Assembly: GCA_947487175.1 (NCBI GenBank)
Contig: CANKVM010000015.1
Span: 1-39,943 of the forward strand
Origin: Flavobacteriales bacterium
GTDB lineage: Bacteria; Bacteroidota; Bacteroidia; NS11-12g; UBA955
Direction of reading: 5' to 3'
DNA: 39,943 bases
Of the stretch, positions 24,506 to 34,232 are shown one piece after another. The first letter of the stretch is position 1. Each line of letters opens with the position of its first letter. The position numbers were made by a program, and so were the translations under genes. Below the pieces are notes generated by a model. That model was not told the DNA's origin and did not search any database. It saw only the letters and a program-made list of their open reading frames with translations.

Positions 24506-25337
24506 TTTTTGGACAAGAATTATAACCGGCATATTTATGATTGCCGCAGTTATTTTACTCATCAATCAGGGGCAAATTGGCATAACCATTTTGGCAATCA
24601 TCATCGGTTTAGGCAGCCACTATGAATGGTTAAAATTGAAAGGCAAGTTATCAAAGTCAAATTTAGCAATTAGCATTTTCTATTTTTTAATCATCCTATT
24701 TTTCAAACAAATTAATGATTCAGACCTTCAAAATTTGTTCAGAAGCATGAGCATTTTGATAATTGTTGTACTTGGAGCGAATTATACCAAACGAGAAAAT
24801 AAAATTTTCAATTTCGATTTAATTCTGAACCATATTTACATATCTGTTCCTTTATTGTTATTTACATTAACTCCTTATACAAAAAATATTTACAACCATT
24901 ACAATGCTATGTTGCCTATCATGCTCATGGTTTTGGTTTGGTCGTCGGATTCTTGGGCCTATGTTTCAGGAAAACTTTTTGGAAAACACAAACTTGCTCC
25001 GAGTATCTCTCCTGGAAAAACGTGGGAAGGATTGATTGGTGGAACTATTTTAACGGGTCTTACAGGTTACTTTTTTGTGAAATATCTTTTGGAACCGGGT
25101 GGAGGTTTTATTGGTACCGACGGTGCCCATAATTTCACTTTAATTAAAGGCCTAATTTTGGGAATTGCCATCTCTATATTTGGAACAATGGGTGATCTTT
25201 TCGAAAGTTCCCTCAAAAGAAAAGCCGATGTCAAAGACAGTGGAAACATACTTCCAGGACATGGTGGAATGTTAGACCGGTTCGATGCTTTCTTATTCGC
25301 TGCTGTAGTGTTTACTATCGTTTCGCGAATTCCTTAA
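24498..25337 (+). CDS. cdsA: Phosphatidate cytidylyltransferase
   Basis: The 279-residue polytopic membrane protein has the CdsA core: WSSDSWAYVSGKLFGKHKL near residue 148, SPGKTWEGLIGG near 172 and the C-terminal signature KRKADVKDSGNILPGHGGML followed by DRFDA (near 238-263) with the metal-binding Asp residues. It makes CDP-diacylglycerol from CTP and phosphatidic acid for phospholipid synthesis in the inner membrane. The length is normal. It forms a pair with the overlapping protease gene upstream. Confidence 0.95.
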   Translation: MNNFWTRIITGIFMIAAVILLINQGQIGITILAIIIGLGSHYEWLKLKGKLSKSNLAISIFYFLIILFFKQINDSDLQNLFRSMSILIIVVLGANYTKRENKIFNFDLILNHIYISVPLLLFTLTPYTKNIYNHYNAMLPIMLMVLVWSSDSWAYVSGKLFGKHKLAPSISPGKTWEGLIGGTILTGLTGYFFVKYLLEPGGGFIGTDGAHNFTLIKGLILGIAISIFGTMGDLFESSLKRKADVKDSGNILPGHGGMLDRFDAFLFAAVVFTIVSRIP

Positions 25338-25367
25338 AATTCATTGTGCCAAACACTTTTTTTTAGG

Positions 25368-25375
25368 TAAATTTG
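25368..25375 (+). promoter_or_regulatory. Minus-7 box of odhA
   Basis: TAAATTTG matches TAnnTTTG, ending 15 nt before the odhA ATG. An ATTG about 21 nt upstream may serve as minus-33. The box sits in the 53-bp gap after cdsA. Confidence 0.55.
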
Positions 25376-25390
25376 CGTTCATATTGAATT

Positions 25391-28205
25391 ATGAGCGCAC
25401 CTGATACATCTTACCTAATGAATGCCGATCCTACGGCTATCGACAATTTGTATAGCCAATATCAAAACGACAAAGAAAGCGTTGATTTTGGTTGGAGAAA
25501 ATTTTTTGAAGGATTTGATTTAGGAGCTCAAAAACAACCTACAGGCGGAGCAATTAGCGATGATGCAATGAAAGAGATTCACGTTTTGAATCTTATTCAT
25601 GGCTACAGAAGCATGGGCCATTTGTTTAGCAAAACCAACCCACTTCGTCAACGCCGTCAATATTCCCCTAATTTGGATATTGAAAACTATGGCTTAGAAA
25701 AAGGCGATCTAGAAAAAACTTTTAACGCAGGTGCTGAAGTAGGATTAGGAGCAGCCAAATTGAAAGACATCATTGCAAAACTTGATAAAACCTATTGCCA
25801 CAGCATTGGTTGCGAGTTTGCTTACATCCGCGATACAAAACGTCGTAAATGGCTACAAGATCGTTTCGAAGGAACTCAAAATATACCTAATTTAACCATT
25901 GATGAAAAACGTCATTTTCTTGACAAAGTAAATCAAGCTACTGTATTTGAAAATTTCCTTCACAAAAAATTTATTGGACAGAAACGCTTTTCTCTTGAGG
26001 GACTTGAAGCGTTGATTCCTGCTTTAGATGCAGTAATTCAATATGGTGCAGGTCTTGGTTTAGAAGAGTTTGTTTTGGGAATGGCTCACCGTGGTCGCTT
26101 GAACGTACTTGCCAATATTTTTAACAAAACTTACAGCCAAATATTCTCTGAATTTGAAGGTAAAGTTTTCCAAGGTGGAGATTTTGACGATTTTGAAGGA
26201 GATGTGAAATACCATTTAGGTTATAGTGTTGACGTAGATACTGCCGCTGGCAAAAAAGTACATTTGCGTTTGGCCGACAATCCAAGTCACCTAGAAGCTG
26301 TTAACCCGGTTGTAAAAGGATTGGTTAAAGCAAAATTAGACCACAAATACAATGGCGACGTTGAAAAAATATGCCCAATTTTAATCCATGGTGATGCTGC
26401 ACTTGCAGGACAAGGCATTGGATTGGAAATAGTTCAAATGAGTGGCTTGGATGCATATTACGTAGGTGGAACCATTCACATAGCAACCAACAACCAAATC
26501 GGATTTACAACCAATTACCTCGATGCAAGAACTTCAACCTATTGCACCGATGTTGCCAAAATCACCCTTTCTCCAGTTTTACACGTAAATGCCGACGATT
26601 TAGAAGCGGTTGTTCATGCCGTGAAACTCGCAATGGCTTACCGTTTAGAATTCAAATCAGATATTTTCATTGACCTATTGGGTTACAGAAAATATGGACA
26701 TAATGAAGGTGATGAACCTCGTTTCACCCAGCCTGAAATGTATAAGTTAATTGACAAACACCCGAATCCAAGAGAAATATACAAACAACAACTTCTTGAG
26801 CGTGGTGAAATCGATGCTGAGTTGGCTGTAGAAATGGAAAAGAAATTTCAAGAGCTCCTTCAAGAAAAATTTGAAGAAGCAAAAGGCGATTTCAAACCAA
26901 CACCAATTCCAATAAAAAATACTTGGGAAGGATTCAAACACTCCGACAAAAAAGACATTCAACTAGTTGCTAATACCAAGGTTGACTTGAACACTTTGAA
27001 AGAAGTTGGAACCAAAATTTCTACCATCCCTGAAACCAATCAACCAATTAAAAAGGTTCAGAACCTGTTTGCAGACCGCAAAAAGATGATAGATAATGGT
27101 ACCATTGATTGGGCAATGGGCGAATTGTTGGCTTACGCTACTTTATTGAATGAGGGACATCCTGTACGTCTTGTAGGGCAAGATGTAGAGCGTGGAACTT
27201 TCAGTCACCGCCATGCAGTTATCAAACAAGAAATTGGCGAAGCAGAATACACTCCATTAAATAATATTTCTGACAAACAAGCCAAATTCAGTGTTTACAA
27301 TTCTTTGTTAAGTGAATATGCTGCACTTGGTTTTGAATATGGATATAGCACAACTACTCCAAATGGATTGACATTATGGGAAGCCCAATTTGGTGATTTC
27401 TCTAATGGTGCTCAAATTATCATTGATCAGTTTATTGCTTCTGCTGAAGCAAAATGGAATAAATTCAGTGGAATTACAATGCTGTTGCCACATGGTAACG
27501 AAGGACAAGGTCCAGAACATAGTTCTGCGCGTCCTGAGCGTTACTTGCAGTTGTGTGCAGGAACAAACATGCAAGTTCTGAATTGCTCAACTCCTGGAAA
27601 CTATTTCCATGCTTTGCGCCGTCAATTAAAGCGCGATTTCACAATGCCTTTAATTGTGATGACACCAAAGAGTCTTTTGCGTCATCCTAAATGTGTTAGC
27701 TCAATTGATGAATTGTCAAACGGCCATTTCCAAGAATTAATTGATGATCAAAACGGTAATGACACCAAAAAGTTTATTGCGTCACCCTAAATGCGTAAGT
27801 ACTATAGATGAATTGGCAACTGGAAATTTCCAAGAATTAATCGACGATAACAACGTTGCTAACAAGGTTCGCAAAGTACTTTTCTGCACAGGCAAAATCT
27901 ATTATGAATTACTGGCTGAAAAAGAAGCGAAAAACGCTACTGACATTGCCATCGTTAGAATTGAACAATTGTATCCATTACCGGAATGGAAATTAGACGA
28001 AATCTTTGCCAAATACGAAGGCGCAGAATTCTGTTGGGTACAAGAAGAATCTAAAAACCAAGGCACTTGGTTGCATTTGCATCGTTACGACTTCCCTGTT
28101 AAATTAACTTACATTGGTCGCAGAAGCAGTGCAAGTCCTGCTACTGGTTTCAAAAAAGTACACGACGCCGAACAAGCTGAAATTCTTGCAAAATCTTTCG
28201 AATAG
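25391..28205 (+). pseudogene. sucA: 2-oxoglutarate dehydrogenase E1 component, frame broken by a 100-nt duplication
   Basis: The gene encodes the E1 subunit of the 2-oxoglutarate dehydrogenase complex (TPP-dependent decarboxylation of 2-oxoglutarate to succinyl-CoA, TCA cycle; also called odhA). The first frame runs 25391-27790 and starts with the MNADPTAIDNLYSQYQND region that binds E2. It has the E1 motifs LGMAHRGRLNVLANI near residue 232, IHGDAALAGQG near 332, KYGHNEGDEPRFTQP near 436 and TFSHRHAV near 600. The second frame runs from about 27756 to 28205 (VRKVLFCTGKIYYELL). Between them, 27656-27755 and 27756-27855 are two diverged copies of the same 100 nt. Removing one copy restores a 904-residue protein of normal length. 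As given, translation stops at 27788-27790 and the last 150 residues are lost. A true mutation and an assembly join are both possible; the join is more likely. No odhB/sucB follows. Confidence 0.85.
27656..27855. repeat. Imperfect direct repeat, period exactly 100 nt, within odhA
   Basis: Copy 1 (27656-27755) and copy 2 (27756-27855) align without gaps and differ at 20 of 100 positions; 14 differences fall at third codon positions. Both copies encode the same conserved MTPKSLLRHPKCVS...IDEL...FQELIDD segment with five residue changes in 33. The 100-nt offset causes the frameshift. Confidence 0.95.
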
Positions 28206-28293
28206 GGCGAATGCAATTCGCCTCAACGGCCCAACGACCCAACGCACCAAAGGGGAATTTAAAAACTTATTAAATATTACCAATATTGGTAAT
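28206..28293 (+). other. Repeats and palindromes downstream of odhA
   Basis: A hairpin GGCGAAT-GCA-ATTCGCC (28206-28222) follows the odhA stop but lacks a T run. Three tandem 8-nt units of the form CAACGxxC occupy 28224-28247. A perfect 18-bp palindrome, ATTACCAATATTGGTAAT, spans 28276-28293 and is followed on plus by GTTTTTC; it covers the last codons of the minus-strand lipoprotein gene. One or both hairpins could terminate odhA, but the evidence is weak. Confidence 0.4.
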
Positions 28294-29035
28294 GTTTTTC
28301 TAAAATCTTTATTCCATTTTGGGTTGTAATCACCACTACAGGGCGATTTTTTGAATCAAACTGATAAGAATATTCATTGGTATTGATTGACCCTCTCGTT
28401 TTCACCACTTCCTTTTGAATCAAATGATACGATCGATCTTTTTGAAACTGAAAGAAGCCTAAATTGCGATTGTCTGCAGTATTTGTATACGAAACATCAA
28501 CGATTAATTCATTCGCAGGATATTCATAATGGATTAAATTAGGACCTTCCCAGCTTCCAAAATAATTCAAACTTGAATCTGTTATTGTCCTAGCGTAATC
28601 TTTGATTTTATGTCCCTCCGAATTGTACACATAGGAATTCGATTGCAACATCACTCTATTACTGTCTAAGATATATCTTGCTGTTACCGCCCCAACGTTG
28701 TTCAAAATATGCACCATATCATAATTCAGTGCATTTGTAGAATGTTTCTTCTGCGAAATAACAACTTTACCGATTTGGGAATAATCTAATTCCAACAGTA
28801 AATCTTCTTTAACACTCAATTGGGAAACCAATCGATCTTGATTGTCAAACGTAAGTCTAAAAATCATTGAATCCACAATTTTGCCACCTTCGTAGATATA
28901 GGTTTTCGATTCATTCACAGGGTATAATGTTACTGGAGTATATGTAACAGGATTATTTTTCTTTTCCTCGCAAGAAGTGATCAAAAAACCTCCCGAAAGC
29001 AAAAATATCCAAAATAACTTCAGAATAAATTTCAT
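28277..29035 (-). CDS. Lipoprotein of unknown function
   Basis: The 252-residue protein has a type II signal peptide: a hydrophobic stretch followed by the lipobox LITSC near residue 22 and a polar EEKKNN linker. The rest is beta-rich with repeated tyrosine and charged strands (YIYEGGKIVDSMIFRLTFDNQDRL, then YVYNSEGHKIKDYA, then YSYQFDSKNRPVVV given here in short pieces), similar to the YD-like or DUF4595-type lipoproteins of Bacteroidota. No catalytic motif is seen. It lies 4 nt after rlmD at the end of the nadC operon. Confidence 0.7.
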   Translation of the reverse strand: MKFILKLFWIFLLSGGFLITSCEEKKNNPVTYTPVTLYPVNESKTYIYEGGKIVDSMIFRLTFDNQDRLVSQLSVKEDLLLELDYSQIGKVVISQKKHSTNALNYDMVHILNNVGAVTARYILDSNRVMLQSNSYVYNSEGHKIKDYARTITDSSLNYFGSWEGPNLIHYEYPANELIVDVSYTNTADNRNLGFFQFQKDRSYHLIQKEVVKTRGSINTNEYSYQFDSKNRPVVVITTQNGIKILEKHYQYW

Positions 29036-29039
29036 ATAA

Positions 29040-30452
29040 TTAGGACTTCAATATATACAACGCCACATTTTCAACGTGGTGGGTATGCGGAAACATATCT
29101 ACAGGTTGAATTTTCACCAAATCGTATTTTTCACTGAGCAACTTACTATCGCGGGCTTGCGTAGCTGGGTTACAACTTACATACACAATTTTATTAGGTT
29201 CTGCTTCTAGCAACCTAGCAACAACACTTGGGTGCATGCCATCCCTTGGAGGATCAGTAATCACCACATCGGGTTTGCCATGTTCTAAAATAAATTCCTC
29301 AGTTAAAATGTCCTTCATGTCTCCTGCAAAAAAGACACAATTTTCAACCCCATTCATTTTGGCATTTTCTTTTGCATCAATAATTGCTTCTTCTACATAC
29401 TCAATACCCACAACTTTCGATGCCTTATCTGCAACATAAATCGCTATACTGCCAGTACCGGTGTATAAATCATATACCAATTCAGAGCCTGTTAATCCCG
29501 CAAAATCTTTGGTAATGTCATACAACACTTCCGCTTGTTCGCTGTTGGTTTGGAAAAAACTCTGTGCTTGAATTTTGTAGGTTTTATTTCCTAAGGTTTC
29601 AGTCAAATATGGAACACCATCAAATAATTGAACTTCCAAACCATGCAAAGTATCATTTCGTTTTTCATTAATTACATACATCAATGAAACTACGTTATCA
29701 AATGAATTTTTAACATAGTTCATTAGTTTTTGAATGGCATCTTGATCATTTTGATGGAAAGACAATACTATCATCCACTCCCCTTTTCTATTGCAACGCA
29801 CCAACAGGTTACGCATTAAGCCTTCTTGGGTAATCAAATCGAAGAATGTAATTTGATTCTCAAGGCAAAAAGCATGAATACCACGCTGAATTTCATTTAC
29901 AAATTCAGGCATCAAATGACAGTAGTCAATATCTAAAACCTTATCGAATCTACCGGGAATATGAAATCCCAAAGCTTTGGGTTTGTCGCTTTCAGATTGC
30001 TCTAATTTATTAAATGTGGTAACCCAGGCTTTATCACTAAAGGTTAAATCAAGTTTATTTCTATAAGCTGTGGTTTTTGAACTTCCAATGATTGACATAA
30101 CCTCAAAACCAGAAATTCCGCCAATGCGCTCTAAGTTATCAATCACTTGTTGCTGTTTAAACTCAAGTTGATCGGCATAACTTAAGTGCTGCCATTTACA
30201 ACCACCACAAACGGTAAAATGCGAACAGAATGGTTCAATTCTTTTCTCTGATTTTTTATGAAACTTTAGAATTTTACCTTCTTGAAAACTCTTCTTTTTT
30301 ACAATCACCTGAACATCAACCACATCGCCAGGGGCGGCAAATTTCACAAATACGACTTGATTTTCGGTTCTACCGATACAATGTCCCTCAGCAACTGCTG
30401 CGGTTATTTCAAGTTGATCAATCAGCTTGAATTTTGCATTTCTTCTGCCCAT
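29040..30452 (-). CDS. rlmD: 23S rRNA (uracil-1939-C5)-methyltransferase
   Basis: The 470-residue protein starts with a TRAM domain (LEITAAVAEGHCIGRTENQVVFV, residues about 10-32 onward). A [4Fe-4S] cysteine cluster follows in FCSHFTVCGGCKWQHLSY near 75-90. The SAM-binding motif is YDLYTGTGSIAIYVA near 322, then ITDPPRDGMHP near 405 and the nucleophile VSCNPATQARD near 430. This matches the RlmD/RumA/TrmA family; the iron-sulfur cluster favours RlmD. It methylates U1939 of 23S rRNA (or a related uridine). Its start shares one base with the stop of the upstream thioredoxin gene, showing translational coupling. Confidence 0.9.
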   Translation of the reverse strand: MGRRNAKFKLIDQLEITAAVAEGHCIGRTENQVVFVKFAAPGDVVDVQVIVKKKSFQEGKILKFHKKSEKRIEPFCSHFTVCGGCKWQHLSYADQLEFKQQQVIDNLERIGGISGFEVMSIIGSSKTTAYRNKLDLTFSDKAWVTTFNKLEQSESDKPKALGFHIPGRFDKVLDIDYCHLMPEFVNEIQRGIHAFCLENQITFFDLITQEGLMRNLLVRCNRKGEWMIVLSFHQNDQDAIQKLMNYVKNSFDNVVSLMYVINEKRNDTLHGLEVQLFDGVPYLTETLGNKTYKIQAQSFFQTNSEQAEVLYDITKDFAGLTGSELVYDLYTGTGSIAIYVADKASKVVGIEYVEEAIIDAKENAKMNGVENCVFFAGDMKDILTEEFILEHGKPDVVITDPPRDGMHPSVVARLLEAEPNKIVYVSCNPATQARDSKLLSEKYDLVKIQPVDMFPHTHHVENVALYILKS

Positions 30453-31012
30453 TAATTTTTCATTTTAACTGCAGACGACAATAACTTTAAAAAGTCTGCA
30501 GGTGGCAAATAACCAGCTTGATTATCGCGCTTATCGTCTTTATCAGGGTTGAACCAAAAGTAAGTGGTAGGGTAACCACCTGATTCGCCATAACCTAGCC
30601 ATAGCAACAAAGTTCTACCATCCATTTTCCTGTCGCCAAATTGATATGTTTTTTCAATTTCAGGATTAAATTTTACACAAACAAAATTCTTGTTTAGGTC
30701 GGCAATAACATCGGTATTCTTATAGGTTTCACGGTCCATTACTTTGCACCATCCACACCATTCAGTATAGGCATCAACCAATAAAATTTTCTTTTCCTTT
30801 ACTGCTTTTTTATATCCTTCTTCAAAACCAAACCATTTTAATTCATTGTTTGGCAACTCTTTGGCAACTGGAACTTTATCCGTTGAAGTAGTTGCGGCAA
30901 CCTCAGTTTTTTTCTTTTGAGGGACAGTTTTACGTTTTGCCTTTTGAGCAATTAATCCATTACAAAGAAGCACTAGGGCCGCAATGAAAGTTATATTTCT
31001 AATTTTTAACAT
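30452..31012 (-). CDS. Exported thioredoxin-fold protein
   Basis: The 186-residue protein has a signal peptide (ITFIAALVLLCNGLIAQ, residues about 6-22), a Lys-rich linker, and a thioredoxin-like domain with the active site TEWCGWCKVMDRETY near residue 84. The cis-Pro position is in GGYPTTYFWF near 147. This is the Thioredoxin_7/DUF255-like type seen in DsbD C-terminal domains. It is predicted to work as a periplasmic thiol-disulfide oxidoreductase. Its partner is unknown. It is the second gene of nadC-trx-rlmD-lipoprotein, with gaps of 1 nt or less to rlmD and nadC. Confidence 0.85.
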   Translation of the reverse strand: MLKIRNITFIAALVLLCNGLIAQKAKRKTVPQKKKTEVAATTSTDKVPVAKELPNNELKWFGFEEGYKKAVKEKKILLVDAYTEWCGWCKVMDRETYKNTDVIADLNKNFVCVKFNPEIEKTYQFGDRKMDGRTLLLWLGYGESGGYPTTYFWFNPDKDDKRDNQAGYLPPADFLKLLSSAVKMKN

Positions 31013-31013
31013 T

Positions 31014-31871
31014 TTAATATTTCAATTTTGTTTTAAAACTAATATCTAAGGCTTTTACACTGTGTGTTAAATAGCCCAAACTAATATAAGTAACGCCAGA
31101 TTCAGCGTATTCTTTTATGTTACTTAAAGTAATTCCACCTGAAGCTTCTGTTTCACATTGACCTGCAATGATTTTAACCGCTTCAACACATAAAGATGGA
31201 GTAAAATTATCAAGCATAATTCGATCAACACCAACAGCTAAGGCTTCATTTACTTCATCTAAATTTCGGGTTTCAACCTCTATCTTTAAATCTAACTGAT
31301 TATCAGCTAAATACTTTTTTGTTTTATTTACTGCGGTTGTAATGCCTCCGGAAGAATCAATATGATTGTCTTTCAGCATGATCATGTCGTACAAACCAAT
31401 TCTATGGTTATATCCACCACCCATTGTTACGGCCCATTTTTCAAGCATTCTTAATCCTGGAGTTGTTTTTCTGGTATCAAGCAATTTTACAGAAGTATTC
31501 TTCACCAAATCAACCACCACCCTAGTTTGGGTAGCAATACCCGATAAGCGTTGTAATAAATTCAACATGAGTCGTTCTCCTTTCAAAAGAGATTGGGCAT
31601 TTCCAATAGCTGTGGCCAAAATACTTCCTTTTTCATAATAGACACCGTCTGAGGACAAAACGTTTATTTGAACGCCAGGATCAATAACATTAAAAATGAT
31701 TTTAGCCAATTCAAGCCCAGCGACAACCCCTGTTTCTTTGAGAATTAAGTTTGATTCGGCTGTTGCATTCTTATCAATTGAAGCGAGCGATGAATAATCA
31801 CCGGTACCTACGTCTTCTATCAACCATTGTGATATTTGATTTTTAAGAAAGTCAGAGTTAAAATCAATCAT
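31014..31871 (-). CDS. nadC: Nicotinate-nucleotide pyrophosphorylase (carboxylating)
   Basis: The frame is open to 31892 (a TTG), but the ATG at 31871 (MIDFNSDFL) gives a normal N-terminus and 285 residues. Motifs are EDVGTGDYSS near 20, GERLMLNLLQRLSGIATQT near 98, LDTRKTTPGLRMLEKWAV near 132, GGGYNHRIGLYDMIMLKDNH near 152, and a C-terminal EASGGITLSNIKEYA near 240 with the phosphoribosyl-binding region. QPRTase makes nicotinate mononucleotide from quinolinate and PRPP in de novo NAD synthesis. It heads a four-gene minus-strand operon. Confidence 0.95.
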   Translation of the reverse strand: MIDFNSDFLKNQISQWLIEDVGTGDYSSLASIDKNATAESNLILKETGVVAGLELAKIIFNVIDPGVQINVLSSDGVYYEKGSILATAIGNAQSLLKGERLMLNLLQRLSGIATQTRVVVDLVKNTSVKLLDTRKTTPGLRMLEKWAVTMGGGYNHRIGLYDMIMLKDNHIDSSGGITTAVNKTKKYLADNQLDLKIEVETRNLDEVNEALAVGVDRIMLDNFTPSLCVEAVKIIAGQCETEASGGITLSNIKEYAESGVTYISLGYLTHSVKALDISFKTKLKY

Positions 31872-31889
31872 AGTATAAACAATAAACTT

Positions 31890-31897
31890 CAAAAGTA
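31890..31897 (-). promoter_or_regulatory. Minus-7 box of the nadC operon
   Basis: On the minus strand this reads TACTTTTG, matching TAnnTTTG, ending 18 nt before the ATG at 31871. This position supports that ATG against the further-upstream TTG, which overlaps the box. Confidence 0.55.
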
Positions 31898-31973
31898 ACC
31901 CTAAAACGTCAATGATAGAGAATTAGAGCCCACATTTCGACGAATGTATAAGAAAATGGATTTGCATAAAAAA

Positions 31974-31999
31974 AGGGATAATGGCGAACCATTATCCCT
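31974..31999 (-). terminator. Terminator of the nuclease operon, UUCG loop
   Basis: A perfect 11-bp inverted repeat AGGGATAATGG (31974-31984) and CCATTATCCCT (31989-31999) encloses CGAA, which in minus-strand RNA is the stable UUCG tetraloop. A T run follows on minus (A run 31968-31974). It ends the operon whose last gene stops at 32018. Confidence 0.9.
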
Positions 32000-32017
32000 C
32001 AAAAATAAAAAAATAAA

Positions 32018-34222
32018 TTATTGTTTTACAATATTTTGAGCAGCAGTAAGCCCATTGCTTGAGCGGATTAACAACAAATAGTTTCCATTTGACCAATTTT
32101 TCGAATCGAGTTTCAATGTTTTACTTGAAGTGGTGGTTTCAAAAACTGTTCTTTCATAAAAGTCTAGAACATAAACATCTACTTGTTGGCCATTAAACGC
32201 AGACATATCAACGTTGAAATCTTGGGTTGATGGATTTGGATAAACATTCACATTCAATGTTTTTGTTGATTTCACTGAAGACGATGGTTTGGTTTCACCA
32301 CAGTATCCACCTTTGATATAAGTCATGTTGCTAAAATCTATAAAACAAGCCCAATCAGGATTATCTATGAAAGGATTTCTATTATTTTGAACGCTACTTT
32401 GGGCAATATATTCCATTCGGGCAATTTCCCAATTCGTTGGAGGGTATTTCTTATTCCAACGTTTAAGAACATTTTGATCTTGATTCATGCCAAGGAATTG
32501 TTTATCGGTTGGAATTGTAAATGCCTTACCTGGTCTGTTATAGGTTGCACAGACATAAAAATTAGCTCGGGCAACTGTTCCTTTGGCAAAATCGCGTGGT
32601 TCATAAGCAAATTCACCAGCGCTATCGGTACCAAATTTACCAGCATAAAAGTTGGTAGACACTGTTTTTAAATTATTCAAAGGATAATTACTTCTTACAG
32701 CATTGACTTTATTTTGATTCACGGGGAACAAAATATGTAAATCACTATAGTTAAAACTATCTTGACTACTTTCTCCCATCCAACTAGATGGATAGCTATG
32801 CTCGCGAGACATTGTGTCGAATTTAAAAGGAGGGGTATATTTATACTGGTAACCAGAATAGAAACAGTTCAAAATTTGTTTGCCCTCTGTAGTATCTCTT
32901 GCTTCAAAATTGTTGATAATATAAGAAGCAAAGTTTGAATAGTAAATTTGACGGTGCGGACGCACAATTGCTTTTAATTTTGCCACCAACATTGTATCCG
33001 CGGATGTTAATGAACCGTAATAAGAACCAGCAAGTAGTCCAGGAGTTGTAACGCTTTGTTCTAATGGAGCAACAGTTAAATAATTTGTAAAGGTGCCATA
33101 GCCGTTGAAACCAAATACGCGAACTACATAATTAGTATTGGCAACAATGTTATCAAAATCGATATTCATATTATTTCCACCAACATAAATCACCCGAGAA
33201 TTCCCAATATATTGACCACGTTGATATTGAACACCATCAACTGGCAAATCTGTTGAACTTCCTTTTGAACAAACAACCAAATAAGATTCCGTTCCAACGG
33301 CAACTGTAAATTTGCCATTCATTCTCCAAGGGTTGACAGTTATATCCAACGCTTTGGGTTGTAATGTTGGCTCGGAAGCAAATTTACCTTTGATTGTAGA
33401 TAATGTTACAGAAAAAGGATTGTTCAATGTATCATTCGAAGTAATAACAAGGGTTACGTTATAGGTTCCTTGAATAGTAGCTTTTAATTTCACTTGAATT
33501 ACCGTTGAATCTCCTGCTGAAATTTTCATTTGTGCCGCATTCACCAATTGAAAATATGTACTTTGATTACCGGATAATTGAATGTTACTAATATTCAATT
33601 CTGCAGCTTTACTATTATTTAAAACCTTAAGTGGAATAAGTGTATCATTTCCAGTTTTAACAGTTGCGTTGTGAATCAACTTTTTACCTATATAAGATAC
33701 TTGTAATTCAGGGGCATCTCCAGCAGTTGCAGGTTTAATGGTCACATCATCAAGAGCCAAATTAAAACCAGATATTTTAGATTTGTAGTAAAATCGAATA
33801 TATCTAGAAGATGGTTTTACACGAATGGTATACATTTTTGTAGATACACCCAAATCGTTTAAATGGTCTTTAACTGTTGACCATGAAGTTCCATCAGTAC
33901 TTTCATCTACAGATACATTTCCTGACCATGTAGTTACACCGGCAGCAGCTGTTCCACTCATCCAATAAGTAATAGTGTCGGCTTTCCCTGACCAAAAGGC
34001 CAAAGCATACTCCCCAGTTAAATCAAAACGAAGCGCATTTGGAGCACTTTTTACGAATGCGGCAGTTGAATAAGTAAAGTTTCCAGTAGCTCCTTGACTT
34101 AATGTCCAACCAGTTGGGGGATTTAAGTTAGAGTTGCAATCAAAATACATTGGTAATGTACCCTGAGCTTTTAACCCAAAACTAACAGTAAGGGTTAAAA
34201 TTGCGATGATATATTTTTTCAT
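32018..34222 (-). CDS. Secreted endonuclease I (T9SS cargo)
   Basis: The 734-residue protein has a signal peptide (MKKYIIAILTLTVSFGLKAQ). An N-terminal jelly-roll-like region (about 20-180) ends LALDDVTIKP, followed by an Ig-like domain to about 285 and a second beta domain to about 390. The endonuclease I domain follows: the His-metal motif SREHSYPSSWM near 472, SDLHILFPVNQNKVNAVRSN near 493, EPRDFAKGTVARANFYV near 541 and NNRNPFIDNP near 613, as in E. coli EndA and Vibrio Dns. A T9SS type A sorting domain (VYPNPSTQDFNVDMS near 660) ends the protein. It would cut DNA outside the cell. It lies 10 nt after the TonB receptor gene. Confidence 0.9.
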   Translation of the reverse strand: MKKYIIAILTLTVSFGLKAQGTLPMYFDCNSNLNPPTGWTLSQGATGNFTYSTAAFVKSAPNALRFDLTGEYALAFWSGKADTITYWMSGTAAAGVTTWSGNVSVDESTDGTSWSTVKDHLNDLGVSTKMYTIRVKPSSRYIRFYYKSKISGFNLALDDVTIKPATAGDAPELQVSYIGKKLIHNATVKTGNDTLIPLKVLNNSKAAELNISNIQLSGNQSTYFQLVNAAQMKISAGDSTVIQVKLKATIQGTYNVTLVITSNDTLNNPFSVTLSTIKGKFASEPTLQPKALDITVNPWRMNGKFTVAVGTESYLVVCSKGSSTDLPVDGVQYQRGQYIGNSRVIYVGGNNMNIDFDNIVANTNYVVRVFGFNGYGTFTNYLTVAPLEQSVTTPGLLAGSYYGSLTSADTMLVAKLKAIVRPHRQIYYSNFASYIINNFEARDTTEGKQILNCFYSGYQYKYTPPFKFDTMSREHSYPSSWMGESSQDSFNYSDLHILFPVNQNKVNAVRSNYPLNNLKTVSTNFYAGKFGTDSAGEFAYEPRDFAKGTVARANFYVCATYNRPGKAFTIPTDKQFLGMNQDQNVLKRWNKKYPPTNWEIARMEYIAQSSVQNNRNPFIDNPDWACFIDFSNMTYIKGGYCGETKPSSSVKSTKTLNVNVYPNPSTQDFNVDMSAFNGQQVDVYVLDFYERTVFETTTSSKTLKLDSKNWSNGNYLLLIRSSNGLTAAQNIVKQ

Positions 34223-34232
34223 TTTTATAATT

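Noticed and set aside
27656-27855. Programmed ribosomal frameshifting to join the two odhA frames
   Set aside because: The second frame re-encodes the same 33 residues already translated, which is not how programmed sites work; no slippery site plus structure is seen, and E1 genes are not known to use it.
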